Of a stretch of 64,000 nt of DNA, positions 1 to 9,354 are shown one piece after another. The stretch comes from Nitrosomonas sp. (GTDB taxonomy: Bacteria > Pseudomonadota > Gammaproteobacteria > Burkholderiales > Nitrosomonadaceae): positions 146,723-210,722 of the forward strand of contig JAMWZY010000005.1 in the NCBI GenBank assembly GCA_024281825.1. Direction: 5' to 3'. A model generated the notes under the pieces. It was not told where the DNA came from. It saw only the letters and a program-made list of their open reading frames with translations, and did not search any database. Numbering within the stretch: position 1 is the stretch's first letter; each line of letters starts with the position of its first letter. The translations under genes and the position numbers were made by a program.

Positions 1-1346
1 TTGATGATGATTCACGAAAATTTGGTGCGCGCCTTCAAGGTGTTCGCGTGCTTGGTAAGATTAAGGAATTACCCGAGTGGGTGCAAAAACTGAATGTGGG
101 GCATGTCATTATCGCTATACCCTCGGTTTCTCACCGCATTTATCGTCAAGCGCTGGAAATGTGTTCGGGAGCGGGGGTAAAAGTCATGACGGTACCATCG
201 TATTCAGATTTAATTAGTGGTAAGGCTGTCGTATCAAAAATTCGCGAAATTGAACTGGATGATTTGCTCGGTAGAGAGCCGGTGGTACTGGATAACGATG
301 GACTACACGAGTTATTGTCAGAGCAAGTCATTTTGGTTACAGGTGCAGGGGGATCGATTGGATCTGAGCTATGTCGGCAGCTAATGGTTTTTAATCCTGG
401 CCGAATTGTATTTGTAGAATTAAACGAGTTTGCGTTATATAACGTCCAGGAGGAATTTTCCACGCGTTTCTCAAAAGAACAATTAGCCTTCGTCATTGGT
501 GATATTAAGGATCAGGCGCGAATGACGGAATTATTTTCACGATTCCGACCTTCGGTTGTTTTTCATGCGGCAGCCTATAAACACGTACCGTTGATGGAAG
601 AGGGTAATGGCTGCCAAGCACTGCTGAATAATGTTTTGGGAACCTACATCGTAGCCAAAATTGCGCAGAATTTTGGGGTGAAAAAGTTTGTTTTTGTTTC
701 TACTGATAAGGCGGTGAATCCAGTCAGTATTATGGGGGCGAGCAAACGTCTTGCCGAAATGGTATGCCAAGCATTGCAGCAATCGAATGATCTTAGTAAA
801 GGTATTGGGAAAATCTGTTTCGTGATGGTTCGATTTGGCAATGTTTTAGGAAGTACCGGCAGTGTTATCCCAAAATTTCGTGAGCAAATTGCCAAGGGAG
901 GACCGATTACCGTGACTCATCCCGATATGACCCGTTATTTCATGTCTATTCCCGAAGCGACACAATTGGTACTACAAGCAGGGCTCATGGGGGGGACGGA
1001 AGGTGGTGGAGAGATATTTGTTCTAGATATGGGGAATCCGGTAAGAATCGTCGATTTGGCCAATGACCTGATTCGCCTTTCTGGATTGACCGAAGAAGAT
1101 ATTCATATTGAGTTCACCGGATTGCGTCCTGGTGAGAAAATTCATGAAGAACTGCTGTCGACGCATGAGAATACGTTACCCACTCCACATGAGAAATTGC
1201 GCATTGCGCAAGCCAGACAGGTTGACGAAAAATGGCTAGAAAATTTACTGGCTTGGTTGATAAATATAAAGGTTCTTGATGATGTTGAGGTTCAAGAGCA
1301 TTTGGCAAAATGGGTGCCTGAGTACACGTATCGAAAGCTTGGTTAG
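1..1346 (+). CDS. CapD/WbpM-like nucleotide-sugar 4,6-dehydratase, 5' end cut by window edge
   Basis: The reading frame is already open at base 3, so this is the C-terminal part of a larger polysaccharide biosynthesis protein; the GTG at 48 is not a credible start. It begins with the end of a CoA-binding-like domain. A Rossmann dinucleotide motif (VTGAGGSIGSELC) follows near residue 97 counted from the GTG, then FHAAAYKHVPLME and STDKAVNPVSIMGASK. In this family the usual YxxxK tyrosine is replaced by Met (MGASK), as in WbpM-type dehydratases. Such enzymes convert UDP-GlcNAc to a 4-keto-6-deoxy sugar for O-antigen, capsule or protein glycosylation, and full-length members carry N-terminal membrane segments. 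The substrate is inferred. The gene converges on lspA and its stop lies inside a long palindrome. Confidence 0.88.
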   Translation, partial: DDDSRKFGARLQGVRVLGKIKELPEWVQKLNVGHVIIAIPSVSHRIYRQALEMCSGAGVKVMTVPSYSDLISGKAVVSKIREIELDDLLGREPVVLDNDGLHELLSEQVILVTGAGGSIGSELCRQLMVFNPGRIVFVELNEFALYNVQEEFSTRFSKEQLAFVIGDIKDQARMTELFSRFRPSVVFHAAAYKHVPLMEEGNGCQALLNNVLGTYIVAKIAQNFGVKKFVFVSTDKAVNPVSIMGASKRLAEMVCQALQQSNDLSKGIGKICFVMVRFGNVLGSTGSVIPKFREQIAKGGPITVTHPDMTRYFMSIPEATQLVLQAGLMGGTEGGGEIFVLDMGNPVRIVDLANDLIRLSGLTEEDIHIEFTGLRPGEKIHEELLSTHENTLPTPHEKLRIAQARQVDEKWLENLLAWLINIKVLDDVEVQEHLAKWVPEYTYRKLG

Positions 1347-1370
1347 CTTGTAACGTACAAGCTAACCAAG
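1338..1370. terminator. Perfect 15-bp inverted repeat between convergent genes
   Basis: Arms 1338-1352 and 1356-1370 are exact reverse complements around a 3-base loop. The left arm contains the stop codon of the sugar dehydratase gene. It sits between the convergent dehydratase and lspA genes, so a shared bidirectional terminator is the simplest reading. No T-run follows on either strand, so Rho-independent function is not assured. Confidence 0.6.
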
Positions 1371-1401
1371 GGCAAGGAGGACAAGGCGCCGGTAGTATTT
1401 T

Positions 1402-1884
1402 TTATTCTGATTGTTTTTGTGATTCTTTCTTGGTTCTGAAACTATCATAAATCATTAGTGCCGTGCCGATAAAAATTGCAGAATCGGCTATATTAAAAGC
1501 TGGCCAGTGGTAAGTTCCGACATAGAAGTCGAGAAAATCTACGACATGACCTAACATGATGCGATCGTATAGATTGCCGATGGCTCCGCCCAGTATCAAG
1601 CTCAGCGCCCAACAGAACAGTTTCTCGCGTTGATATTTGTTGAGTAAAAAGATAATGACGATCGCTGCAATACTTGCAATACCTGATAAGAACCAGCGTT
1701 GCCAACCCGATTGTTCACTCAAAAAACTGAATGCAGCGCCTGGATTATAAGTCAGAACTAAGTTAAAAAAACTGGTTACTGGAACTTGTTCGCCAAATTG
1801 CAATATTGATTCGATCCAATATTTGCTCGCAAGATCGAGCGTTAGCACGAAAAAAGCAATTCCTAAGCTGATGTAAAGCTTCAT
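1402..1884 (-). CDS. lspA: Lipoprotein signal peptidase (signal peptidase II)
   Basis: This 160-residue inner-membrane aspartic protease removes signal peptides from diacylglyceryl-modified prolipoproteins. The conserved DLASKYW segment lies near residue 17 and TYNPGAAFSFL near 45. The two catalytic Asp blocks are GHVVDFLDFY (Asp116) and FNIADS (Asp134). Four hydrophobic segments and the length match the family. It is the last gene of the leftward ribF-ileS-lspA cluster, 83 bp behind ileS, an arrangement known from many Proteobacteria. Confidence 0.96.
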   Translation of the reverse strand: MKLYISLGIAFFVLTLDLASKYWIESILQFGEQVPVTSFFNLVLTYNPGAAFSFLSEQSGWQRWFLSGIASIAAIVIIFLLNKYQREKLFCWALSLILGGAIGNLYDRIMLGHVVDFLDFYVGTYHWPAFNIADSAIFIGTALMIYDSFRTKKESQKQSE

Positions 1885-1967
1885 GATTTAATTTTTTGTA
1901 AATAACAAAATTAGGAAAATTTCACTGAAAAATCACAGTGGAATTAATTACGTAAATAGCCCGTAAT

Positions 1968-4769
1968 TCAAGCATAGTGACGCTTCTCACCCGGACCATA
2001 TAGATTGGTGATGCAGCGTTTACAGATCGTGGCGTGTTCAGAATCGAGACCAACATCCTGGCGGTAATGCCAGCACCGTTCACATTTCTGATCACTGCTG
2101 GCGATCACCATGATTCTTTCGAGGGTTTTATCATCGACACACTGCAATTTAACTTCGGACACAATCAGTACAAAGCGTAAGTCGTCTTGCAAGGAATTCA
2201 AAAGTTCAAAATCTTCCTGGCAAGCATGAATTTCAATGGTGGCAGCGAGGGAAGAGCCAATTTCACCTTTTGTACGGACATCTTCCAATTTCTTAAGTAC
2301 CTTGGCACGTAACGTACGAATGCTTTGCCAGCGTTGTTGTAATGCACTGACGTCATGTTGCTGCGGGAAAATATGCCATAACTGAAGCAGTACGCTGCCT
2401 TCTGTGTCGCCTGTAAGGTGTTCCCAGGTTTCTTCAGCGGTAAAGCTCAAAATCGGAGCAAATAACCTAACTACGCTATGTGCAATATGATATAGCACGG
2501 TTTGTGCGGAACGGCGTGGCAAGCCATGGGTTGCTGACGTATATAAACGGTCTTTAAGTATATCCAAATAGAATCCACCCAAATCTTCCGAACAAAAGTT
2601 GTGGAGTTGGTGTGCTGTTTGATGAAACTCATAACGTTGATAGCTTTGTGTTAGATTTTCTTGTAGAGCTGCGGTTAATGCCAGCATATAGCGATCGATT
2701 TCAAGGCAATCATCAGTTGGAATTGAATCTTTTTCAGGATTAAAATCGGTGAGATTGGCCAATAAAAAGCGTAGCGTATTACGGATGCGTCGATAACTTT
2801 CCACTACGCGCTTCAGGGTTTCTTCAGAAATGGAGAGTTCTCCGGAATAATCCGTTGATGCCACCCATAAACGCAAAATATCCGCGCCGGAAGTATCTAT
2901 CACTTTTTGTGGTGCAATGACGTTTCCTTTGGCTTTACTCATTTTATGGCCCATGCCATCAACGACAAACCCGTGCGTCAACAAAGCATCGTAGGGTGCA
3001 CGACCATTCATCGCGCAACTGGTCAATAAAGAGGATTGAAACCAACCGCGGTGTTGATCGGAGCCTTCGAGATATAAATCAGCTGGAAATTGTAGTTGCG
3101 AGTTGGTAGCGATAACAGTCGAATGAGTGGTACCAGAATCAAACCAGACATCTAGTGTATCGGTCAGTTTTCTGTAGTGATCGGCATCACTGCCGAGTAA
3201 TTCGGATGGATTTAACGCAAACCATGCTTCAATACCGTGTTGTTCAACTTTTTGCGCAATTTGCTCCAGTAATTCCAGAGAACGAGGGTGCATTACATGG
3301 GTGTCTTTATGCACAAAGAAAGTCATTGGGACACCCCAATTGCGTTGGCGAGAAACACACCAATCAGGGCGATTCTTGATCATTGCTTCCAGGCGTGCGC
3401 GTCCCCATGCAGGATAGAAAGCCGTTTGGTCCACAGCTTGAATCGCCAATGTACGTAAATTTTGATCATTTTGGTGACTATGTTGATTCATACCAATAAA
3501 CCATTGCGGGGTAGCGCGAAAAATGATTGGTGTTTTGTGACGCCAGCAGTGTGGATAGCTGTGGTTGATTTTCTCCAAACAGAACAAGTTTCCATTAGTT
3601 TTCAACGCATCAATCACAACATCATTGGCTTTCCAAACGAATAATCCACCGACCAATGGCCAGAGATCGATGAATTTGCCACTGCCATCGACCGGGCTAT
3701 CACTTGGCAGGCCATAGGTTTGACCAACAAAATAATCGTCGAGACCATGAGCTGGAGCCGTATGCACGAGACCCGTGCCAGCTTCTAACGTAACATGCTT
3801 GCCACAAATGATTGGTACCGTTCGTGATTCAAAAGGATGATGGATGATAAGGTGTTCTAATTGTTGTCCTTTACATGTGGCTAATGTTTCACCGCTTAAT
3901 TCGTAGCGCTGCAAGCAGGCTTGTTTGAGTTCATCGGCGACGATTAGAAAACCGAGAGGTGTTTGTATCAATGCATACTCAAAATCAGGATGGACACTGA
4001 CAGCCTGATTGGCGGGAAGCGTCCATGGAGTAGTTGTCCAGATAATGATGTAGATTGGTGTTTCAGTGGCAAGCGAAACACCAAAAGCATCATTGAACAG
4101 GTTCAGGTTGGTATCTGCGTTGGATAAATGAACAGCAAATCCAACATCAATCGCAGGTGATACCTTGTCCTCATATTCAACTTCTGCTTCAGCGAGTGCC
4201 GAGCCGCAATCGATGCACCAGTTCACAGGCTTCTGGCCCTGGTAGAGGTAACCATTTTGATAAATTTGCCCCAGGCTACGGATAATGTCTGCCTCGGTTT
4301 TAAAATTCATGGTTAAGTAAGGATTATTCCAATCACCTAATACGCCAAGGCGGATAAAGTCAGCTTTTTGACGCTCGACTTGTTCTTTGGCGAAGGCTCG
4401 GCATAGCTCGCGAACTTTATCAGCTGGCAAATGTTTGCCATGTTTTTTTTCGATCTGGTGCTCGATCGGTAATCCATGACAATCCCATCCGGGAATATAC
4501 GGTGCATCAAACCCCGCGAGAGTTTTACTTTTTATGATAATGTCTTTGAGTATTTTATTGACGGCATGTCCGATATGAATATCGCCATTGGCATAAGGTG
4601 GGCCATCGTGTAAAACAAACTTGGGGCGACCTTGACTTGCGGTGCGAATTTTTTGGTAAAGGTTTTTTTTCTGCCATGTACGCAACATTTCCGGCTCGCG
4701 GTTTGCTAGATTGGCACGCATTGGAAAAGGGGTATCCAATAAATTGAGAGTTTGCTTATAATCAGTCAT
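1968..4769 (-). CDS. ileS: Isoleucyl-tRNA synthetase
   Basis: This 933-residue class I synthetase charges tRNA-Ile with isoleucine. The HIGH signature is at residues 65-68 and the KMSKS signature, here KMSKA, at 609-613. The CP1 editing domain lies between them, with the [12 protein letters not shown] block near 331-342. A C-terminal zinc knuckle (CERC...CKRC, about 896-919) is typical of bacterial enzymes that lack the eukaryote-type extension. Length is normal for the family. It sits between ribF (21 bp upstream) and lspA and is probably cotranscribed with both. Confidence 0.98.
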   Translation of the reverse strand: MTDYKQTLNLLDTPFPMRANLANREPEMLRTWQKKNLYQKIRTASQGRPKFVLHDGPPYANGDIHIGHAVNKILKDIIIKSKTLAGFDAPYIPGWDCHGLPIEHQIEKKHGKHLPADKVRELCRAFAKEQVERQKADFIRLGVLGDWNNPYLTMNFKTEADIIRSLGQIYQNGYLYQGQKPVNWCIDCGSALAEAEVEYEDKVSPAIDVGFAVHLSNADTNLNLFNDAFGVSLATETPIYIIIWTTTPWTLPANQAVSVHPDFEYALIQTPLGFLIVADELKQACLQRYELSGETLATCKGQQLEHLIIHHPFESRTVPIICGKHVTLEAGTGLVHTAPAHGLDDYFVGQTYGLPSDSPVDGSGKFIDLWPLVGGLFVWKANDVVIDALKTNGNLFCLEKINHSYPHCWRHKTPIIFRATPQWFIGMNQHSHQNDQNLRTLAIQAVDQTAFYPAWGRARLEAMIKNRPDWCVSRQRNWGVPMTFFVHKDTHVMHPRSLELLEQIAQKVEQHGIEAWFALNPSELLGSDADHYRKLTDTLDVWFDSGTTHSTVIATNSQLQFPADLYLEGSDQHRGWFQSSLLTSCAMNGRAPYDALLTHGFVVDGMGHKMSKAKGNVIAPQKVIDTSGADILRLWVASTDYSGELSISEETLKRVVESYRRIRNTLRFLLANLTDFNPEKDSIPTDDCLEIDRYMLALTAALQENLTQSYQRYEFHQTAHQLHNFCSEDLGGFYLDILKDRLYTSATHGLPRRSAQTVLYHIAHSVVRLFAPILSFTAEETWEHLTGDTEGSVLLQLWHIFPQQHDVSALQQRWQSIRTLRAKVLKKLEDVRTKGEIGSSLAATIEIHACQEDFELLNSLQDDLRFVLIVSEVKLQCVDDKTLERIMVIASSDQKCERCWHYRQDVGLDSEHATICKRCITNLYGPGEKRHYA

Positions 4770-4790
4770 GAAAAGTTAACATTCGATAAT

Positions 4791-5771
4791 TTAAGAAGCA
4801 CTGCACAACCTATTGGCATCAATCGGTTGTGTGAGGAAGAATTTTTTGGCTTGATCGACATCTAGTTTAATTTTTTCGGTAAGCGTCGCAAGATCGGAGA
4901 ATTTTTCCTCGTCGCGTAGTTTATACAAAAAATCGACTTGCAACTGTTTTCCATAAATATTTTGCTTGAAATCGAACAAGTGAACTTCTAGTAACAACTG
5001 ACCATTCTCATGCACTGTGGGCCGTACACCTAAACTGGCGACGGCTGGCAAGACGGTCGTTGGTGATGTATCAACGGCACCATGCACTGCCACGGCAAAG
5101 ATGCCAGTTAACTTTGGTCGATGACGATGAATTGCGATGTTTGCAGTGGGAAATCCAATTTCTCGTCCTAATTGCTCGCCCTTGATGACACGACCAGTTA
5201 GGCTATAAGGTCTGCCAAGATATCTCTGGGCTGTTGTAAGGTCGCTATTAGTGAGCGCTTGACGAATCGAAGTGCTAGAAACACGCTTGCCGCTTATCAG
5301 TATGCTTGGCATAGCTTCAACTTCGAAACCATGCTGTATAGAGTGTGCTTGTAGCATTGAAAAATCACCTTTGCGCCCAGCGCCAAAGCGGAAATCATCT
5401 CCTACTAATAACCACTTAACAGCTAATTGTTGGACTAAAATTTGACTGATAAATTGTTCTGCGGTGATTTTTGCAAAGCTGTTTGTGAAGCGATATGTAT
5501 GTATGCAGTCCACGCCCAATTGATTCAGCATGAGTAATTTTTCACGTAAATAGGTCAAACGTACGGGCGCATGATCTGGGGTAAAAAATTCCCGTGGATG
5601 AGGTTCAAAAGTCATGACGCAAGCAGGAATATCGAAGTCTTTGGCAACTTGTTTTAGCCGACGTAAGATAGCTTGATGGCCCAAATGGATACCATCAAAA
5701 TTACCGATAGTCAATGCAATCGGTGTGTTACAGCGCGCAAAAGATCTTCGCCAGGTATGATACATAACCAA
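4791..5771 (-). CDS. ribF: Bifunctional riboflavin kinase / FAD synthetase
   Basis: RibF phosphorylates riboflavin to FMN and adenylylates FMN to FAD. The N-terminal nucleotidyltransferase signature GNFDGIHLGH is at residues 23-32. The flavokinase domain begins around residue 185, with the signature GREIGFPTANI near 203-213. Its 326 residues are slightly longer than the Escherichia coli protein. The ORF opens with two close ATG codons (MVMYH), so the true start may be six bases inside. It is the first visible gene of the ribF-ileS-lspA operon; no murJ or rpsT is seen upstream. Confidence 0.96.
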   Translation of the reverse strand: MVMYHTWRRSFARCNTPIALTIGNFDGIHLGHQAILRRLKQVAKDFDIPACVMTFEPHPREFFTPDHAPVRLTYLREKLLMLNQLGVDCIHTYRFTNSFAKITAEQFISQILVQQLAVKWLLVGDDFRFGAGRKGDFSMLQAHSIQHGFEVEAMPSILISGKRVSSTSIRQALTNSDLTTAQRYLGRPYSLTGRVIKGEQLGREIGFPTANIAIHRHRPKLTGIFAVAVHGAVDTSPTTVLPAVASLGVRPTVHENGQLLLEVHLFDFKQNIYGKQLQVDFLYKLRDEEKFSDLATLTEKIKLDVDQAKKFFLTQPIDANRLCSAS

Positions 5772-6003
5772 GGATTGATAAGAAATAAATGGCAGCTAAG
5801 TTAAAAGATGTTGATTTTAGCTTGTGCTTAGCCATATGGTCTAGGATCTCTCAGCGAGATTATATGAATTTTTAGCCGTTGTTGCCGCTTTATCGGAAGT
5901 ATTTTAAAGCACGACATTATGAATTAGAACCGAATCATAGGATCTATTTATGATAAAAATCTATTTTACTTTACCATAATCATATTTTGATATTACATCA
6001 CCT

Positions 6004-7536
6004 ATGCCAACTCCCCTGACTTCAAGTGCTGTAACTTCGGCGAATTTTGCCAATGTCAATACGATTGATTCATTACTAGCAGGTAAGCGTTGGGTCAATA
6101 CATCAATTTTATATAGTTTTCCGAATCGTGAAAGTTGGTGGTCGACTGATGAGAGTTTAGGCTATGGCGCACAATTTAGTACTGGTGAGCCATGGCAAAT
6201 TGAAACGGATTGGTTGACTAGTAGTGATCAGGTTAATTTTAAACATGCATTGCAACAATGGGCCAATGTTGCCAATATATCTTTTATTCAAATACTTGAA
6301 ACGGCAGACAACGTCGGCGATATTCGCGTTGCCTATGCCGAAGATTCAGATGAGTTGACTTTAGCTTGGTCTTATTTGCCGGGCAGCAGTGTTCGATCCG
6401 GAGATATTTGGGCGAATACTTTAGGACTATTGAATGCCCAGGATTGGAACCCTGGCACGATTTCTTTTGAAACGATACTGCATGAAATTGGCCACACACT
6501 GGGACTTAAACATCCTTTTTATAATTCGGATAAACCCGATGCTGCAATATTGCCAACATCGCTTGATAGCATTATCAACACGTTGATGAGCTATACCTAC
6601 AAAGACCTAGAAGGAGTGGAGGGCAATGAATTTTCGTTCCATCCGACCACGCCGATGGTATTAGACATCGCTGCAATTCAGCATATTTATGGTGCTAATA
6701 CCAGTTTTCACAGCGGTAACGACACGTATCATTACAGTGATACTGGCACTTACCATGAAGCGATCTGGGATGCAGGTGGCGCCGATACCATTTTATATTC
6801 CGGAGCGACGCCTACTTTCCTCAATCTTAATCCTATACATGGTTCTTTTATCGGTCAACCTGTGTTCGTGCAATCCAATGGCGTAAATGTAGGAAAGCCT
6901 GTTCCAAATATGTGGGTTGCGAAGGAGACAATAGTAGAAAATGCCATTACTGGTACGGGTAACGACATATTGATCGGAAATGGAATCGCTAATTTTTTGG
7001 ACGGTAATTTGGGGATTGATACCGTTTTAATATCTGCCAATCTAGCACAGTATGTTGTCAATAAAACCCCCAATCAAAGTTACGTCATTACCGAAAATAG
7101 CAATACGAGCAATCAAGATCAACTCAACAATATCGAGCGCCTAGTGTTTAATGACGCTAAGCTGGCACTAGATTTGGATGGTCATGCTGGTCGGGTAGCC
7201 AAATTGTTGGGTGCGGTATTCGGTGCTTCATTTGTTTTAAATCAAGAATATGTCGGTATCGGGTTGATTGAAGCTGATCGGCTTGAATATCAGCAGCTTG
7301 CTGATTATGCGCTCGATGCAAGGGGTTTTACGGATTATGAAAAATTAGTTACCGTGTTGTGGACAAATTTATTCGGGAATGTACCTTCTGAAGCAGAAAA
7401 ATTACCTTACATCAAAATGCTCGAGAATGGTGAAATATCAACGGGTAGCTTGGCAATCATAGCGGCGGAGAGCACCGCAAATTTGCAAAATATCAATTTG
7501 ATTGGATTGGCTGAGAATGGTATCGCATATATTTGA
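6004..7536 (+). CDS. Serralysin-like M10 metalloprotease with RTX-type and C-terminal DUF4214-like parts
   Basis: This is a 510-residue secreted zinc protease candidate. The astzincin motif HEIGHTLGLKH gives zinc ligands His160, His164 and His170, and a Met-turn (TLMSYT) follows near residue 198. A short RTX-like stretch (GTGNDILIGNGIANFLDG) lies near 317-334. The last 110 residues resemble DUF4214-type tails, with YEKLVTVLWTNLFGN near 446. There is no N-terminal signal peptide, as expected for type I secretion substrates, and the aspartate-poor repeat region is short for a serralysin. No type I exporter or inhibitor gene is adjacent. The start has no clear ribosome binding site; a leaderless or A/T-rich leader start is possible. 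Confidence 0.85.
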   Translation: MPTPLTSSAVTSANFANVNTIDSLLAGKRWVNTSILYSFPNRESWWSTDESLGYGAQFSTGEPWQIETDWLTSSDQVNFKHALQQWANVANISFIQILETADNVGDIRVAYAEDSDELTLAWSYLPGSSVRSGDIWANTLGLLNAQDWNPGTISFETILHEIGHTLGLKHPFYNSDKPDAAILPTSLDSIINTLMSYTYKDLEGVEGNEFSFHPTTPMVLDIAAIQHIYGANTSFHSGNDTYHYSDTGTYHEAIWDAGGADTILYSGATPTFLNLNPIHGSFIGQPVFVQSNGVNVGKPVPNMWVAKETIVENAITGTGNDILIGNGIANFLDGNLGIDTVLISANLAQYVVNKTPNQSYVITENSNTSNQDQLNNIERLVFNDAKLALDLDGHAGRVAKLLGAVFGASFVLNQEYVGIGLIEADRLEYQQLADYALDARGFTDYEKLVTVLWTNLFGNVPSEAEKLPYIKMLENGEISTGSLAIIAAESTANLQNINLIGLAENGIAYI

Positions 7537-7630
7537 AATATGATAAAAACGATCTCTGCTGACTGAAATATTTTGTCTTAAATTTTTCTTAATATTCATA
7601 AGTAGTCTCTTTGACTAAATCCTTTGAGAG

Positions 7631-8000
7631 CTAATAAAGATTCTCAGTCTGGTTGATGTGGTTTTGCTCGTCAGAAAATAATTCCGAGTACTTGTGATCT
7701 AGTATGTGATAAAAATCTAAGATATGCAGCGCGTTGTAAGGCCAGAAGGTGTCTATGTAAATACTGTCAGGTTTGATTTTTTCCTTAATAATTAGTGATA
7801 GAGTTTCGGTTTTTGCATTCGGAGTGATGGCGGCATAAACATCTTGACGTCGTGTTTTAGCAGCCGAAAAAAAAACGTGACTTTTCCCAGAAGATCCACG
7901 TCCGCATTTTTCCTTTCTTCTGCCACCAAAATAGCTTTCATCCGACTCAACTTTCCTGGACAGTTGAAAGCTAGATTATTTTGCTGGCAACCAGGCGGGG
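7631..8000 (-). pseudogene. IS1595-family (IS1016-like) transposase remnant
   Basis: Reading leftward, one frame gives KVESDESYFGGRRKEKCGRG, matching the DDE-region signature of IS1016-like transposases. A switch of frame gives FRLLKHDVKMF, and the first frame returns with VYAAITPNAKTETLSLIIK. It then continues through TFWPYN and HSELF-like sequence (KYSELFSDEQNHIN) to a stop at 7631-7633, just where the family's ENFW motif should continue. An in-frame stop also lies at 7976-7978. At least two frameshifts and truncation at both ends mean it cannot make transposase. It lies in an otherwise gene-free stretch between the protease and the tRNA cluster, where I see no other feature. Confidence 0.82.
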
Positions 8001-8218
8001 GGTGTGGACACATGTAAAAATTTATGGTCGTCTTGACGTTAACATCAAGCTTTGGGAATACCCTTAAAATTATTTACACTTCCGTGACCAGATCATCCGT
8101 AACTAAAAAACGAGGGAAAGCTCAGATATCAAATTTGTTAACGCTATCAATGATTTTTTTTTGTGAAAGATGAAGAAATTGACGTTTATAGCCCAAGAAG
8201 GTATAGTGACGCCTTTCT

Positions 8219-8295
8219 CGGGGTGTAGCGTAGTCTGGTAGCGCGCCTGGTTTGGGACCAGGATGTCGGGAGTTCGAATCTCTCCACCCCGACCA
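8219..8295 (+). tRNA. tRNA-Pro (UGG)
   Basis: Acceptor CGGGGTG pairs with CACCCCG. The anticodon stem CCTGG/CCAGG encloses the loop TTTGGGA with anticodon TGG. The T arm GGGAGTTCGAATCTCTC is intact and CCA is encoded. At 77 nt it is the first of three clustered tRNAs. Confidence 0.96.
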
Positions 8296-8333
8296 GTTTT
8301 TCAAAGCCTTAGTATTTAGGAAAGCTCGACTTA

Positions 8334-8410
8334 GTGCCCGTAGCTCAATCGGATAGAGCACCAGCCTTCTAAGCTGGGGGTTACAGGTTCGATTCCTGTC
8401 GGGCACGCCA
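8334..8410 (+). tRNA. tRNA-Arg (UCU)
   Basis: Acceptor GTGCCCG pairs with CGGGCAC. The anticodon stem CCAGC/GCTGG holds the loop CTTCTAA, anticodon TCT. The T arm is ACAGGTTCGATTCCTGT and CCA is encoded. It lies 38 bp behind tRNA-Pro. Confidence 0.96.
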
Positions 8411-8473
8411 TATAAAGGCAATATCGTAAATTATATTCAATTTGCCAATACAAGCGATTTTCTCGTTTCTTAT

Positions 8474-8550
8474 GGTGGCTGTAGCTCAGTTGGTAGAGTC
8501 CCGGATTGTGATTCCGGTTGTCGTGGGTTCGAGTCCCATCAGCCACCCCA
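8474..8550 (+). tRNA. tRNA-His (GUG)
   Basis: The acceptor GTGGCTG (8475-8481) pairs with CAGCCAC. The extra G at 8474 is the G(-1) characteristic of tRNA-His. The anticodon stem CCGGA/TCCGG encloses TTGTGAT, anticodon GTG. CCA is encoded. The Pro-Arg-His order suggests one transcript. Confidence 0.96.
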
Positions 8551-8812
8551 TATTGTAGAAACCAAGGTCTATAAAGACCCCTTATCCTTATAAAAAGGAG
8601 CAAATGTTACTTCATTTGTATTTCGAACCTCATATTCAATTTTCGTATAAGTTATAGCTATGGTGAAGTATAAAAATCTTTGTTTGTAAGATAGAATAGT
8701 CGGTCGAGTTTCTTCTTTAAAAATTTTCTAATCTATAACCTTAACAGCATTAAAAATCCATTTGAACATTGTTATCGAATTGTTAACGTTATATTAATTA
8801 AATGTATATGAA

Positions 8813-8839
8813 TTGAACAATAATAACTTGTTATATAAT
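8813..8839 (+). promoter_or_regulatory. Candidate dksA promoter in a 354-bp A+T-rich intergenic region
   Basis: The gene-free stretch 8551-8904 is strongly A+T-rich. TTGAAC (8813-8818) and TATAAT (8834-8839) resemble sigma-70 boxes, but the 15-bp spacer is shorter than ideal. The site lies 66 bp upstream of the dksA start. Nothing else was recognised in the stretch. Confidence 0.35.
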
Positions 8840-8904
8840 GGAAATTGTTTTGTTACTATTAAATTCTTTTTCAATATCGGATCAAAATTAGGAGTCTAAA
8901 AATT

Positions 8905-9330
8905 ATGTCGCAAGAGTTGCAGATAAAGCATATAACTTCCTATGAACCAGAAGCGAATGAAGAGTACATGAGTGCTCGGCAATTGATGTATTTTCGCAAA
9001 ATGCTGGAAGAGATGAAGACTGAGCTCAGTAATGATATTGATCGCGCTGTGCATACGATGCAAGATGAAGCAACCGTATTTGCCGATCCGAATGATCGGG
9101 CTAGTCAAGAATCAGATATGACACTTGAATTGCGCAGTCGCGACCGAGAAAGAAAACTTATTAAAAAGATTGATGAAATTATCGGTAAGATAGAATCAGG
9201 TGATTATGGCTATTGTGAAAGTTGTGGAATTGAAATTGGTCTTAGAAGGCTTGAGGCAAGGCCGACTGCCACCTTATGCATCGATTGTAAAACACTCGAT
9301 GAAATAAGAGAGAGGCAGATCGCAAAATAA
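8905..9330 (+). CDS. dksA: RNA polymerase-binding transcription factor DksA
   Basis: This 141-residue protein enters the RNA polymerase secondary channel and works with ppGpp in the stringent response. The coiled-coil tip region DPNDRASQES lies at 61-70. The C4 zinc finger has Cys104, Cys107, Cys125 and Cys128, so it is the zinc-binding rather than the cysteine-free paralogue. A good ribosome binding site (AGGAG) lies about 10 bp before the ATG. It converges with pnp, only 24 bp apart. Confidence 0.96.
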   Translation: MSQELQIKHITSYEPEANEEYMSARQLMYFRKMLEEMKTELSNDIDRAVHTMQDEATVFADPNDRASQESDMTLELRSRDRERKLIKKIDEIIGKIESGDYGYCESCGIEIGLRRLEARPTATLCIDCKTLDEIRERQIAK

Positions 9331-9354
9331 TTATAATTTTTCTAGCCTTTATGA

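Noticed and set aside
8474-8550. tRNA-His T arm as a copy of the element's attachment site
   Set aside because: The similarity is only the general GGTTCGAGTCC T-arm consensus and the site is 33 kb away on the core side.
8122-8603. Minus-strand open frames across the tRNA cluster
   Set aside because: They are antisense readings of three tRNA genes; similar spurious proteins are common in databases.
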